Positions 10,589-22,578 of a stretch of 64,000 nt of DNA are shown in pieces (the stretch's first letter is position 1; each line of letters starts with the position of its first letter). The position numbers were made by a program, and so were the translations under genes. Origin of the DNA: Bidens hawaiensis (Eukaryota > Streptophyta > Magnoliopsida > Asterales > Asteraceae); assembly GCA_021521415.1 (NCBI GenBank), contig JAIQDT010005462.1, positions 124,001-188,000 on the forward strand, read 5' to 3'. The notes beneath the pieces were generated by a model. That model was not told the origin of the DNA, did no database searches, and saw only the letters and a program-made list of their open reading frames with translations.

Positions 10589-11935
10589 ATTCATCAATGA
10601 TTTTTGCATCAACTGACTTAACAGTCTAATGTACTGACCTGCGTTCAGTAGTTTTACCGAAATTAGCAATTTTGTCCGAAACAAAATCAAGATTTGCCAC
10701 ATGAAATTGTTTAGATGCTCATTGTTCTTGTTATGGGTACTTCCAACTATTTTAGATGTGATAACATCTTCAGTTGTTTCCAGAACCACAGTCTTAGTGC
10801 CTAAACTACCTTACAATAGAGAAACAGTAGTTTCAACAATTGTAGTAGTTGCTCCCAATCCAGTATTCAAATCACTAGTGATGATAGGGACGTTAACCTC
10901 CTTTATCACTAGGAAAGTATCATTTATTGCAACACCAACAGTTTTGGTTCGAGTTTTCATTTCACTTGAGGAGGTGTTGAAAGCATTGCTTTCAGCGATG
11001 TTGAATTGTTTAGTGACTACTTGAGTTATTTCTTTAGTGGGTATGATGTGATGTTCTGGTGGTCATGAAATAGAAGTAGCCCTGTGAGAGGGTCTTGGAG
11101 ATGGAGTACTAATTAGCTATTCAACTCTTTGAGATGGTTCCCTATGCTTTCAACAGTTTCCTTTTGTGAGAAAAACCAAGGAGTTTGGCTAGGTGGAGGT
11201 GAGACATGTTGTGACGAAGTAACAACAGTCTTTTCAGTGTGTGGTATTTGTGTTACCACAAGCTTTTCAGGCCCCTAAACCTCATGAATTACCTTTTTTC
11301 GGAATTTGGCTTTGGATTTCCTTTTTGATTTTTTCTTTTTAGTGGTAGGTGTTGGTTTCAAAGTGCTAGGTTGAACACTTTGATCTCCTAGAACAATAGG
11401 CTCAATATATGTAACTACTGTTGCCAAAGCATTACTGGTTTAAGGTGGAACATCCGGTTGTTCCTCCTCATCAACCAAGGTTGATGATTTGGAATATTTC
11501 ATTCTCGCAAATATGTCATTTCTGAGACTTTGACTTTTGACCGATGTTCTTTGTTGCAAAGCATTTTAGGTAGTACCTTCATCAGGTACACCATGAGGAC
11601 TCTATGAAACATCAAAAATGGTTTTCCAGTTGAAGTCATTTCTTTTACATTTGAAAATAGATCTATAAAAATAGGTTTTTAAAAGAAATACTTTTCACCA
11701 GTTAGAATTGAATATGCCAAATTTTGAATATTTAAGGGCAATTCATTCCAACATGTGATTTTACACGACACACATTGAAGCAAGGTATGATACAAAAATT
11801 TCATTTTTGGGGGTAATTTTTTATAAAGAGTGGTCTTCTGAGTTGAAGCCAAGTAACCTCTTTCAATAAACTCTGCTTTCAAAATATGTGGTGCAATTGT
11901 TCTATGAAACAACTTATGGACTATGAACATTTTGA
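10589..11935 (-). pseudogene. Copia-1 third ORF, decayed and truncated
   Basis: Reading leftwards from about 11935, the minus strand encodes a segment with KAEFIERGYLASTQKTTLYK, then KMKFLYHTLLQC and CWNELPLNIQN (11679-11930). This lines up with copia-2 ORF3 (GAFLRMGYS, QWRFLMHVMIVCM, MQSAMTALTYNKRF). Further on it reads RNDIFARMKYSKSS, an acidic/proline stretch, a lysine-rich run (TTKKKKSKRKSKAKFRKK) and a long Thr/Val-rich part to 10589. There Athila-A cuts it off. At least four stops or frameshifts break it. No function is known for this ORF family. Here it directly follows integrase because reverse transcriptase and RNase H are missing. Confidence 0.7.
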
Positions 11936-12140
11936 TGTTTCAATATTGGTAAATTATCGGTTGTTAAACTTCCCGTATATCCTTGATCATTTGTTTGAAG
12001 CTAAACAGTGTTTTGGCTTAAATTGTAGTTGTCTTTTGTATCTAAATCTTCAAATATATGTAGCCTGTCTAAATGAGTACTTGCAGTAGTTGTATTTAGA
12101 CTCATAATGTAAGACATCAAGCTTAAACAAATCAACAGGA

Positions 12141-13450
12141 TCAATAGGGATTTTTAAATTGGACATTTTCATTAAAGTTGACTTTTAATGTTTGTTCTAC
12201 AATCTTTATCCTAAACTTAAAAACCCTGTAGGCTTTTGATTTGGAAGAATAACCTAGAAAATAACCACAATCAACCTTGGTTACAAATTTGAAAAAGAAT
12301 CTTTCAAATTGAAAATGAAGCATTAGCAACCAAAGCCTTTGAAAAATGAGATTAGTGGTTTGATTTTATAAAGAATCTCATAAGTTTTTTTCTCATGTCT
12401 TTGATTTATCCAAACTTTTTTCTAGACATAATCAGTAGTGCTTGCTAACGGCTCCTGCCTATAAATAAAAAGGTAGGCCTGAGTCAACAAGCATGGATCT
12501 TGCAGCTTCTATGAGAGTCATGTTCTTCCTTTCCACTACTCCATTTTGCTGAGGCTGTCTTAGTATACTGAATTGTCTGAGAATGCCTTTTGAGATACAA
12601 AAGGTATCTAGCACTTCATTCTTAAATTTAGTTCCATTATCACTCCTTACGATTTTACAGGAAGATCAAATTGTCTCCTTACATGGATGATGAAGTTTAT
12701 GACTTTTTCAGCTGTTTCGTCCTTTTAGTGCAAGAAGAAGGTCCATGCATATTTTGAATAATCATCTACAATCACAAGGCAATGCCTTCTCTTTCCAAGA
12801 TTCAGTATTCTAACTAGTCCAAAAAGGTCCATGTGTAAGGGTGAAATCAAGTTGGACTCTTCAATTGATTTGTATGAAACATTTTGTTGGTTGCCATTCA
12901 AAAAAGCAACATAAATTTCATCACAAATATATTCTTTTGATAGGCAGACCTCTTACCTGTTGTTACTTGGTAATTTTGTTAATTGTTTGCAAATTAACAT
13001 GGCCTAATTTCCTCGACCATAAATCAGTTTCTTTTGTTGATGCTCTACCAAGAAAACATGCTGCGATAGGGATTTAGTTATTCTTATACATGTCTACAAC
13101 ATAGACATTGCCACTTCTATTTGCAGTTAACAATTATCTGCTATTAGACTCTCAATCTGTTTTGCACATTCTGAGTTGACAAGTTTTCATTTTTTTTCTT
13201 GGTAAAGAAGGCACCATAGCCGTTATCGCACATTTGTGATACACTCAACAAATTGAATTTCAACTTATCAATCAAGTTAACATTATTAAATATTAACTTA
13301 CATGCTTCAACCTTCCCTGATCCTACCACATTTCCCTTTTCATCGTTACCAATAGAAACAACTCGACCCCCTTGTCTTTTGAATTCAGTGAGAAGAGATA
13401 TTTTTCCTGTCACGTGCCTGAAGCCTCCACTATTAATATACTATAAGCTT
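12141..13450 (-). pseudogene. Copia-1 protease, GAG-pre-integrase and integrase remnant
   Basis: The minus strand begins with a protease-like motif near 13400-13440 in which the usual DSG is read as NSGG before RHVTGK, so the catalytic aspartate codon is changed. It continues LLTEFKRQGGRVVSIGNDE and FNLLSVSQMCDNGYG (the stretch leading to GAG-pre-integrase). Near 12530-12560 comes the integrase PQQNGVVERK motif with the third acidic residue. The integrase C-terminal GYFLGYSSKSKAYRVF is at 12141-12329. Several stops and frameshifts are present. It belongs to a minus-strand Sirevirus-like Ty1/copia element whose PBS is at 16465-16478. Confidence 0.75.
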
Positions 13451-13586
13451 TCAAGGCATGTGAATGCTCCCTGCACAACAAAAGGAATTAGTTACAAGGA
13501 TTAACCTAATTCCCTTTGATCTTGGGTTGTTATTTGGAAGTACAAATATCCATTCTCTATTAAAGATTCTTAAGAAGATTTATCAA

Positions 13587-16290
13587 CTATTTTTGATTTT
13601 CCATTAGCATTTTAGTCTCAACATTTTGTGAGACAACTGTTTGATTGTTAGAGACAGTTGTTTGCCTTTGCAAGACTTTTGTTGGTGGTGCATCTGCCAA
13701 TTGAACAGTTCCTGAATTTGGAATTTTCTTTAAAGCCATAATAACATATGTTTCAACACATTCAAACTGCACTTTCTTCTTGGGTCTAGATTTGTTATTT
13801 TAAATGAACCAATCCAGCGTTATAGCAATCTTTTTGTGTTCAACTGCTTTCAAAAATCTAGAGTTTTCTGTTAAATGATTGTTTTTATGGCACACATCAC
13901 ATGGATTTGGAAACATTTGCTTCTTAGAACCATTTTTAGATGTTCTCTTTTTGGTCACTCCAAATCTATCAACAACAGTTGTTCCTGGTGACTTGTATCC
14001 AGGTACAGATGTTGGATGAACCGCAGTCGGAACATTGTTAGTCAATTCAATTTTGTGTTGTGCAAAAACTAATCTAGGAACAAATGCAGGAACAATTACT
14101 ACTAGCTTTGTGGATTCAGTTTTCTTTGAAACAACTGATGGTTTTGAAGCATCAGTTGTTTGAATAAAAACTACTGATGTTTTGGAAACAACAATTATTT
14201 TGACTAAATGTACAGTTGTTAACAAAACTTCCGATTATAAATTATAACTAGTTGTTTGGGACCAATTTCCGTTCATATCTTGCTTTATAACCTTCAAAGT
14301 GGTTAAAGCTTGAGAAATAGTAGTTTGAGTAGGTATTTGAAAATAACTTTTTTCTTTAAGTTAATCGACACAATTGTAAGGTATGAATGAAGTATAATCG
14401 TCGGGTTTCTCAGTGTGATTATATTCAATGCCAAACTTTACATTATTGTTGATCTGGTTGCTTAACAACATCTAGAATCCTTTACTTGACTTCATCCACT
14501 CCTTATATCTTACTTGAGTATTTCCAAAAGTTTATTTGCATCCATTGTACTTGCACAATAATTTTTTAGCATATGCATTTTTCTTAGAGAAATCATGTTT
14601 TAATTTCAAAATCTCTTTGTCGTTTTCATTTAGTTTTAAAACCATTTAAAACATTGATTGTGAAACAACTTATTCAAGTTCTAAAACTTGTATTATCAAT
14701 TTCATGTTTGCTAATTTGATGTTGGCCAATTCAATTACATAGTTATCATAACACAACATTTGATTTACACTTCATTAGTTACCTCATTAACAAAAGTTGC
14801 AAGTGAATTTTCATCTGTTTGATAGCTTGCTTGAAGTGTTGTTTTTGTTCCAGCAACATCTTATTTTGTCATCGGCACTTTCATGATTTCATAATTGAAT
14901 TAGGCATCAACTCCTTCCCTTATGCAGACTCATTAGAGGTTTCTTCCACACCTTTAGCATCAATCATCACAAGAGCTAAATCCGTTAAACCCATATCTAC
15001 TGGAAGACTACTCCAGTCCACAAACCCTTGAGTGAAGAAACTAGTTTTAGGATTGTCTAGGTTTAAGGATGATGGACCAGGTAAGTAAGTGTTTGTTGTT
15101 TGAACTTTTGAATGAATAGGTTGAGTGATTGGAGTTTGAACATATTGCATTTGCTGCATATGCTAAGGAATTTGCGCATACTGATATTGATGAAAGTATT
15201 TTGCATGTTTAAAGTTTGAACAAAATGAGTTGTGGAATGATTGTTAAATTTTCGTTGATGAGAATTTGAGTAAGATGGAGGACTTGGGTAAGTTATAAAA
15301 GGCAGGTAATGATTGGGACTTGTCTGCATATGAGTTCTACATCTCTGGCAAAGTGTCATATTGCACTTGTGACATGTCATTTTAGACTTACCAAAAATAA
15401 CTTTTGTTTTATTATTAAGTCTTGGAAATTTCCTTCCAGTTCTTTCGTAGAACCTGTTTGTTTTGACTGTTAGCAAAGCTAGTAAGTTCAATATTTTCAT
15501 TTCCTCCATATCCACTAGATCTATATATTGCAAATCATCCATAGTAAGGATAAATTATCAGATATATTTTGGAGATTCTCATGAGCAGCAAAATCTTTAT
15601 TCTTAAACTCTAAGCCTATACTATTAGTTATATCTATGTGATAGTTATAACCTTGGTCAATAGTTTGGTTGGACTGAGTTTCTTAATAAATAAGTGTTGA
15701 TCCAATGGTATAATTATCAGTAGAATTACCAGTTGAGATCAACCTTTTCTTTTGATTCATTTCTCTTTTGAAGGTAAGTAACATGCAATGAAGGATTTTC
15801 AAGCTTAGATCCTTTGGTAATGTTCACAAAATAATAGCACGAGTATCCCAATTCTCTTTAGAGACAGAAGTCTTTGAAATTGTTGAGTTAGACTCTCTCC
15901 TTTCAAATGACAAAATATTTCATATTACTGTGTGATAATTTCTCGTATATTCTCAAGAACTTGAGAGAAGTTCCACCGAATTGTTCTTTCAGTGCATCCT
16001 GCAATTCCTTAGCATAGTTGCAATGAATTAATCATCCACAAATTTCCTTTGAAATAGCCATAGCAAGCATCATATGAGCTTTGACATCCAATTTAAATTT
16101 CCAGAAGTCTTGATCAGAATAATCTCCTTCTTAATTGTCTTGTTACAATCTAATAGATCAGTCAATTCAAGGGAATGAGGCCCATGAACAACAGACCTCC
16201 AACAACTAGTTTTTTGATTACATAGATGATGAAGCATTTGTTGAGCCCATATTTTATACCGCACTCATGCAAGCACAGGTGGCTTGAATG
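13587..16290 (-). pseudogene. Copia-1 gag remnant
   Basis: Broken minus-strand frames between the PBS and protease carry Gag features. There is an RRF-type basic lead-in (NRFYERTGRKFPRL) followed by a degenerate knuckle, CHKCNMTLCQRC (15340-15420). A second knuckle remnant, CDVCHKNNHLTE with the last Cys replaced by Ser, is at 13870-13910. Two knuckles separated by a long linker is also the layout of copia-2 Gag. The linker here is rich in repeats of ACAACTGATG-type sequence, also seen at 30070-30320. N-terminal Gag-like sequence lies near 16070-16264. Not functional. Confidence 0.6.
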
Positions 16291-16464
16291 ACGAACCAGT
16301 GTTATGAGGATCCTGTACTATCAACATGATATCACTCTTACCGGTTTTTTCGAAAGAAAAAAGAGTAATCAATAGAGTTTTAGCTAGAACTCGATTCCAC
16401 AACTTGAATTATCAAAATGAGCGTAGAATTTTGTTTCTGAAGTGATTGCCAGATCAAAATCCAA

Positions 16465-16478
16465 GGCTTTGATACCAA
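16465..16478 (-). other. Copia-1 tRNA-iMet primer-binding site
   Basis: The plus strand GGCTTTGATACCAA is TTGGTATCAAAGCC on the minus strand, complementary with one mismatch to the 3' end of initiator tRNA-Met. It lies between the gag remnant and the LTR end (16481), fixing minus-strand polarity. Confidence 0.8.
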
Positions 16479-16480
16479 TT

Positions 16481-16497
16481 TTAGGGATCATTTCAAC
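16481..16497 (-). repeat. Copia-1 LTR, terminal 17 bp (piece 1 of 3)
   Basis: The end of the copia-1 LTR lies next to the PBS. The last five bases, TCAAC, are the left TSD of the solo LTR that follows. The LTR resumes at 19591. Confidence 0.65.
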
Positions 16498-19400
16498 TGT
16501 AACGCCCAAAAATTCCGTTAATCGGCTTGACCGTTTATGAAAGTTTGTTTAAAAGGCGTGGTTTCATATTTCTAATTTTGGAGCATTGTGATACGTTTTA
16601 AAAGTCAATTTATCCATCCTTTTGCTCAAGACATCACCTCTTATAACGTGAAGGACTAGATTTGTACGTAATGCTCGCTATTTTTCGTTTAACGGCATGA
16701 AGTGTTGTATAGTTTGTTTGTTCGTTGGGTTTTAATATTTAAGGTTGAGGGGTCTCTTGTGGACATTCTAATAGTTAATTTAATCAACTTTAGAAACAAG
16801 TAAACGCATTTGCATAATTGAGGGGCCAGACTGTAATATGTTGGAAATAATAAACTAAAAGAAAAAAATTATGTTGGCCTACCTCCTTCCTGTGATCGTA
16901 AGTGAGCAGCAGCCAAGGACCCTCCCTGTTTTCACCTCTCCAAGCAATCCAAACCTGGTTCCAATCAATTGAAGGTTAGTACCATGTCATGGACCCTATA
17001 GATGTCATAAACATGTTAAGGTTTGAGTTTTGATTAAAACACTTGCTGACTGTTGGGTCTGTAACGTGATGAAAATTTATTGTATTTGATCGATTCTTGT
17101 TTCCATGATTTTCTACTTTGATTCTAGTTTCCATAAAGGTATAATATGTAATTTTTTGACAAGATTTGAATGGTTTTTATGATTTTATAAGATCATGTGT
17201 CAAAGCTGACGCGGGGTGACGGATTCTGGTCTGTCTTCCCGACATCATAACTCTTTTTTGAGAAGTCCAAATTGGTTGATTCGACTTTTGAAAGTTCATA
17301 TTTTGAGTTAAGATTACAACCCAATTGGAATAGTTTAATTTGGATTGGTAATGATTTTTAAAAAAATAAAACACTTTTGATGCGCACTGAAATAGCTGCA
17401 GGTACCTTTCTGTGTTGGAAAATTTTTTATGATTTTTGTGTGAATTGGAAAAATATAATAGAAATATTTTTAGATATCCAAGACATTTATACAACTCTGG
17501 TAAAAATTTCATAATTTATTTCTATGGTTTTCCTTTGTAATAAAATATATCTTTGCATGCTAAAATCTGCATGTTATACTAGTTATGGATCGATACTTTC
17601 ATTTTAGGCTTAACCGGTGGCTGCCCTTTCGTGCATCTTTCGTGGATGTTTTGGTTAGGATTCTTGCCCCGTCATCTTCTTTGGCATGTCTAGTGTAACA
17701 TACTTTAATATCGTGAGCTATGGTTTCCGTTTGATTGGTTAAATAGTGATAGATTGAAAACTAGTGTTCGGTTGTCTAGATTGTTAAATTGTTGCGTTTA
17801 GCGCGATGTTTGAAGGAATTAACAAAGAATTCAGTTTGTGTAGCTTCGGTTTGATATATGGGCTGTGGAAAAATTATTTTTTTAAGTATTGGGGCCGAAT
17901 TGGTTGTCGGTTACTCAAACGGGTCGGTACAACGCAAATTCGCGTTTGTTGGTAGTTTGTGCGTTGTGCTTGCGAATTACCGACCCATCCAACTCGTGCG
18001 GTGTCGTGTGGACTTGTCGGCTGTGATTTTTTTAAATTTGGTCCACACGGGGCTGAGTTGGTTGTTAAGTGCATAAACAACTCATAAACACACATATTTG
18101 TCTAATCTAGCAACTTCCGGGGGTAATTTGGGAATCCTTGGTCCCCGGGATTATCTAAGGGTGGTTTTGGTAAATACAAGGCCCCGGGAGCCGTTGTAAA
18201 TGAATTTGGTGAGGTCGAGGCTTTAGATAAATCAAATCATGTTAGAACGCCTCGTAGGATAAACGAGTCGATTCGGTACAGTTAATAATTATTGTTCGTA
18301 ATCCTACAGGCGTTTGAGTTGTGGGAATACTTAGGGATTCTCTAGCTTGTTGTGATTGTGTGCCTCGTGCCAGGTGAGTTCATGATGCCCCTTTTTACCT
18401 TTTTACGTTTTGGGCTAGCAAACACACCCTATTACAATCTTACCCGATTTTACTCGTTAAAACAATTTGAAGGAAATTTTATAGCCTTGTTATTATTTAG
18501 GCATTTATGAAACCAGGTGTGGATTATATTCTATGCCTTAGGATATTTTAGACTTGTTTTGGTCATAAATTCCTTAAGGTTATATATATTGTTTGTTTTT
18601 GGTCTAGACTTAAGGACGTTATTAGACTTGGTGTGAATTGAATACGAGTAGACATACTCACTTTGTTCTTATTTTGGATGGACTTATATGCATTACATTA
18701 TAGCTATGATTGTTGACATTATTTAGTTCTTGTGACTAAGAATTGTGTGAGTAGGCTTATTGATGTGCGTATGCATGGTGATTATGGCCGGGTCAAATAT
18801 ATTAGTCGGGTTTTTAAATCCCGTGGTTGAGAGGCCCGTGTGGCATAATCATCATTTAGGCGGGTCAATATATTACTCGGGTTTTTAAATCCCATGGTGG
18901 AGAGGCCCGTCGGTTGCTAAACCGTGATTGGGTTAAATATATTACTCTGGTTGTACTCGTGGTGGAGAGGCCCGTATCACGTGTTTAGGTTGTAAGCCGT
19001 GACCGAGTCAAATATATTACTCGGGTTTGACTCGTGGTGGAGAGGCTCGTGTCACGTGCTTATATCTAACCGCGTCCGGGTCAAATATATTACTCGAGTC
19101 TTGGCTCGTGGTGAGAGGCCCTTGTACGTGTGTTCGACCATGAATGTATTACTTGGAGATATTATTGATTTATTTGCTTATTATTCTCTCTACTGTTGTG
19201 TATCTATAACTTTTGAAATGAATTATAAATGTTGTTTATGAAAACTTGAACTCACTCAGCTTTAGATGACTTTGTATGTATGCTAGATTGAATTTCAGGT
19301 TGAGAAGTAGGGAACTATCGCTTGGACGTGCTCGAGACTCATCGGACGGTTAAAGGAATATATAGTCGGATAATTAATAATGCAAACTGTTTCTTTTCAT

Positions 19401-19590
19401 TTATTACTATAAGCATTTAAATTTTGCTTTTGGGCACTCTTCCTGGTTTTTTTGGAATTGTGATATTTATTATTCCGCTGTTTATTACTCTGAACTGATT
19501 TTAATAAGATGAACTTGTTTGGTTTTAAATTTTTGAAAATTTTCAGATATGATGACCAACTGTAGGATTCCCGGGTTTCGGGGTCTTACA
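16498..19590 (+). mobile_element. Solo LTR of a Tekay-like element (gypsy-C family), TSD TCAAC
   Basis: A 3,093-bp unit starting TGTAACGCCC and ending GGGTCTTACA, flanked by TCAAC at 16493-16497 and 19591-19595. No internal domain is present, so it is a solo LTR, normally the product of recombination between two LTRs. Its tail (GAACTCACTCAGCT at 19248, TATCGCTTGGACGTGC at 19316, CCCGGGTTTCGGGGTCTTACA-type end) matches the gypsy-C LTR at 46406-46763. Its middle (GGTGAGTTCATGATGCCC at 18372) matches 33639. The region 17858-18095 is open on both strands but is not a gene. Confidence 0.9.
18790..19140 (+). repeat. About 72-bp tandem repeat, five copies, inside the solo LTR
   Basis: Units start with GGGTCAAATATATTA-like sequence at 18790, 18862, 18930, 19005 and 19078 (spacing 68-75 bp) and end with GTGGTGGAGAGGCCCGT-like sequence. 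Copies are diverged. The single ORF near 18999-19241 is a by-product. Confidence 0.85.
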
Positions 19591-19787
19591 TCAACCAAAC
19601 TTAATTGATGAACAATTGAAACACACCAATGAAACTGGATACAACTGATCTAGTCTTTTGAGCAGATTTGTATCACATTTATTGAATTCATATTGAGTTA
19701 TGAATCAATTAGTGTTATCATAGTTAAATTGCAATGGAAATTAACAATCCATTGAAGGTTTCATATGTAAGAACAACTTTGCATTAA
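19591..19787 (-). repeat. Copia-1 LTR, central part (piece 2 of 3)
   Basis: Sequence between the solo LTR and Athila-B. Its first five bases are the right TSD of the solo LTR and its last five, ATTAA (19783-19787), are the left TSD of Athila-B. Joining 16481-16497, this piece and 29848-29871 (counting duplicated TSDs once) gives an LTR of roughly 230 bp from TGTAATATTTTG to the PBS. Confidence 0.65.
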
Positions 19788-21474
19788 TGATGTGTGTCTA
19801 ATAACCCTATAATAATGACCCTCACAACTAAGCTTTAATATTAAAACGAAAATCCTAAAACCACACATAACTGGCAAGTGTACCGATTGCAAGTAGTATA
19901 GACCTAGGAAGTCCGAGTATCGAACACGTGGACAAGTAAGATGCTAACGATTACTAGCCCTAGACAAGACCTACCTTAGAATAATATTTAATTGATTTTT
20001 GATTTTTAATTACTTAACAGGACTAACTGGACTAACTAACAAAACTTACCAAAAATAGAAAAATTAACGGAAAACTAACTGTGTTAACTTAGGATGGAGA
20101 AAAACGTCTACCTAGGTCTGAATCAAATTGTAGGCCTAACAAGCTAATGGATTGAATGACTTCAAGACACCGGTCCCTAAAGATGACACGACTAAGGATC
20201 GCTCGGGCTCACTGGATCACCTCTCGGTCTCACTCAACAAGCCTAAACTACTCAAAATCGCCTAAAACGACCAAGCCGGGAAACAATTGCTAACGTGTTC
20301 TAATGCTAGATCACCTCTCGGTCTCACCAACACTCGACCCTAATGGCAATGAATACTACACAACCAAGGATAAAGGAACAATTCAACTTAAACCAAAATA
20401 GATCAAGTAGTCGCTCAAAACACCTAAACCTGACAAGAAACGAACTCACTCTCGCGCTATCCTTATTCTAGCATGCAAAGGTAATGAGACAACCCTAACT
20501 TCTTATCACCTCTCAGTCTCAAAGAAGGTGTTTAACCGCTGTACTTAATCCAAATAATCACTCAACAAAACCCTACGGTGGTACCTACCGCAAACAAACC
20601 CTAAACACCAAGTCTAGAATCAAACAATGCATCGATCAATTAACACAAAACTAATCAATCAACACACGGGGTTTATGCAATAAATTAACCAATATTTCCA
20701 GCCCTTAAACACAACCTATTTCATGTCTAAATCAAACTTTACAATAAAAAATTCAAGTCCATCAATCAAACAATCCATAAAACTCGTCAAACACTAACAA
20801 TTAACATCATTCCTAGGTAGAACTAACAAGATTAGCCAATGATCATATTTGGAGAGCAGCATATACTCAATAAAAACACCATAAGACTCATACCAATCAT
20901 CTTAACAATCATCCAACAATCAATTCTAATAATAAACAATTCAATCTCTCAAGTAATTGCAAAACAATTCAACAATCAAGCAAGAAACTAAAAGTGTATG
21001 AACAATGAAAAAGATGTAAGGATATGAGATGTTCCGGTGCTGCTCTCGGCTGTAAAAAACCGTGGTGAATGATCCCGAGGCTTGGTTCTTGCGTCTTCTT
21101 CCTTCCCTAGCCAACATAACCTTCAAACCCTAAGCCGAAAAAGTTTTTCTCTTGGTTCCCTCCTGCTCCTGCTGCTGCGATCGCTGGTTGGCTGCGCTAG
21201 TTTTTTTTTTATTTTTTTCTTTTCATGTTATAATATTGTAAGTAATGGGCTTTTTCATGATGTACACAGGCCGGGCTTTGAGTCTTGTCTTGAAATTGTA
21301 TGCGTAAAAGGGCCGCAAACTCCTCGAAAAGCTCGGTTTCTTCAATCTTTCGCCCATAGCCTACAAAATAAAGATTAATATGTAAAAGCTATCTAAAACG
21401 AGTTAAAACATATAAAAATTAATATAATACGTAGATAAAACGTGCGGAAAATACGTGTGTTTTACAACACATCA
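19788..21474 (-). repeat. Athila-B 3' LTR
   Basis: A near-copy of 28162-29847 with scattered substitutions and small indels (for example ATTGCAAG/ATCGCAAG near 19885 and a short indel near 20065). Both LTRs begin TGATGTGTGTCTAATAAC on the plus strand and end TTTTACAACACATCA. The open frames at 20941-21126 and 21082-21378 lie wholly in LTR sequence and the first recurs at 29310-29495; neither looks like a gene. Confidence 0.95.
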
Positions 21475-22578
21475 AATATCCCCATACTTAAGACTTTTTC
21501 GTCCCTGAAAAATACTACACAGGATCATATCCAAGTTTAACCGACCACTCTTGGTTTTTTTTAGTTATTATTATTATTTTATTTTTTTTCTTTTTAAAGT
21601 ATTAGAACAAGTGACCCGTTACCCAAATATTTCTTCCAACTTTCACCTAATAAGCTAGATCAGGTCGATTGCCGGTATTGCTGTCCACTTTAAACCCATG
21701 CCCCTAATACTTACCGAGACAAATAAGGCGTGACAATTCTATTAATTTGTATGACTAAGTGGAACCCAAACCTAAAAGCCCTGCTACCACTTCACCAATT
21801 CTATTATGGTTTTACCGGGCCAAGCCACCCCAACTTGACTTAAACCTTTTGCCATATGATTAAAACATTTTGACTCAAATACAAACTATAAACTCTAGCT
21901 CTCTTTCAAGTGCACGCAATTACAAATGCATCTCTTTTATTTTTATTTTTTTTTTCTGCCTTTTGGCTTTTTTTATTTTTATTTTTTTTATTATTTTTTT
22001 AATAAAACCATATTACATGGCTTTGCATGGACATAAACAAATACAAAAGATAAAACAACTAATATAAACAGACGATCATGTGACTCGAGGCTTCAGTATG
22101 ACCCGGCTTTTCATTCCAGTCCTGTCACAAGCTTAGTTAAACAAACAAAATTCCTAAGATGCTTTCCACTAAAGTCAGGCCATTTAAGAGGTTCACTTAG
22201 GTCAACAACCAAACCGCCCTTTCATTCTCAAAGGCAACCTCGGGAGAACCTGTTCCAAGACGCCATCGTAGCTACCATGCGCATAATATAACCTGCAGAA
22301 CTCAAACTCGCTCGCATGTAGCGGCGTACAACATGGAAAACAAAAACATAAACAATTAAACATATTTTTGTGTTTTTGTTTTTTTTTATTTTTATAATTT
22401 TTTTTTCAATAATGGAACACCCCTTAAATCGACCAACTCGAATGGAGATTGAGTACGAGCGGTTTCATCTTGGAACATCCTGAAATAGACAAAACAAATA
22501 AAACACATAGCACAAACATATAACCAAAATACAAACTCTACAACTCGGGCAGTCTCCCGAGTGGTGCATCCATCACGT
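21475..22578 (-). other. Athila-B 3' untranslated region and polypurine tract; no env-like ORF
   Basis: The polypurine tract is AAGTATGGGGATATT on the minus strand (21475-21490), directly abutting the 3' LTR. The 1.1 kb up to the pol stop is low-complexity (long T-rich runs near 21550-21600, 21935-22000 and 22365-22410) with no sustained coding region. The 20-mer at 22438-22457 recurs exactly at 5836-5855. Confidence 0.85.

Noticed and set aside
18790..19140. A satellite DNA array
   Set aside because: Only five diverged units, contained within an LTR with its own TSD; it is a local LTR duplication.
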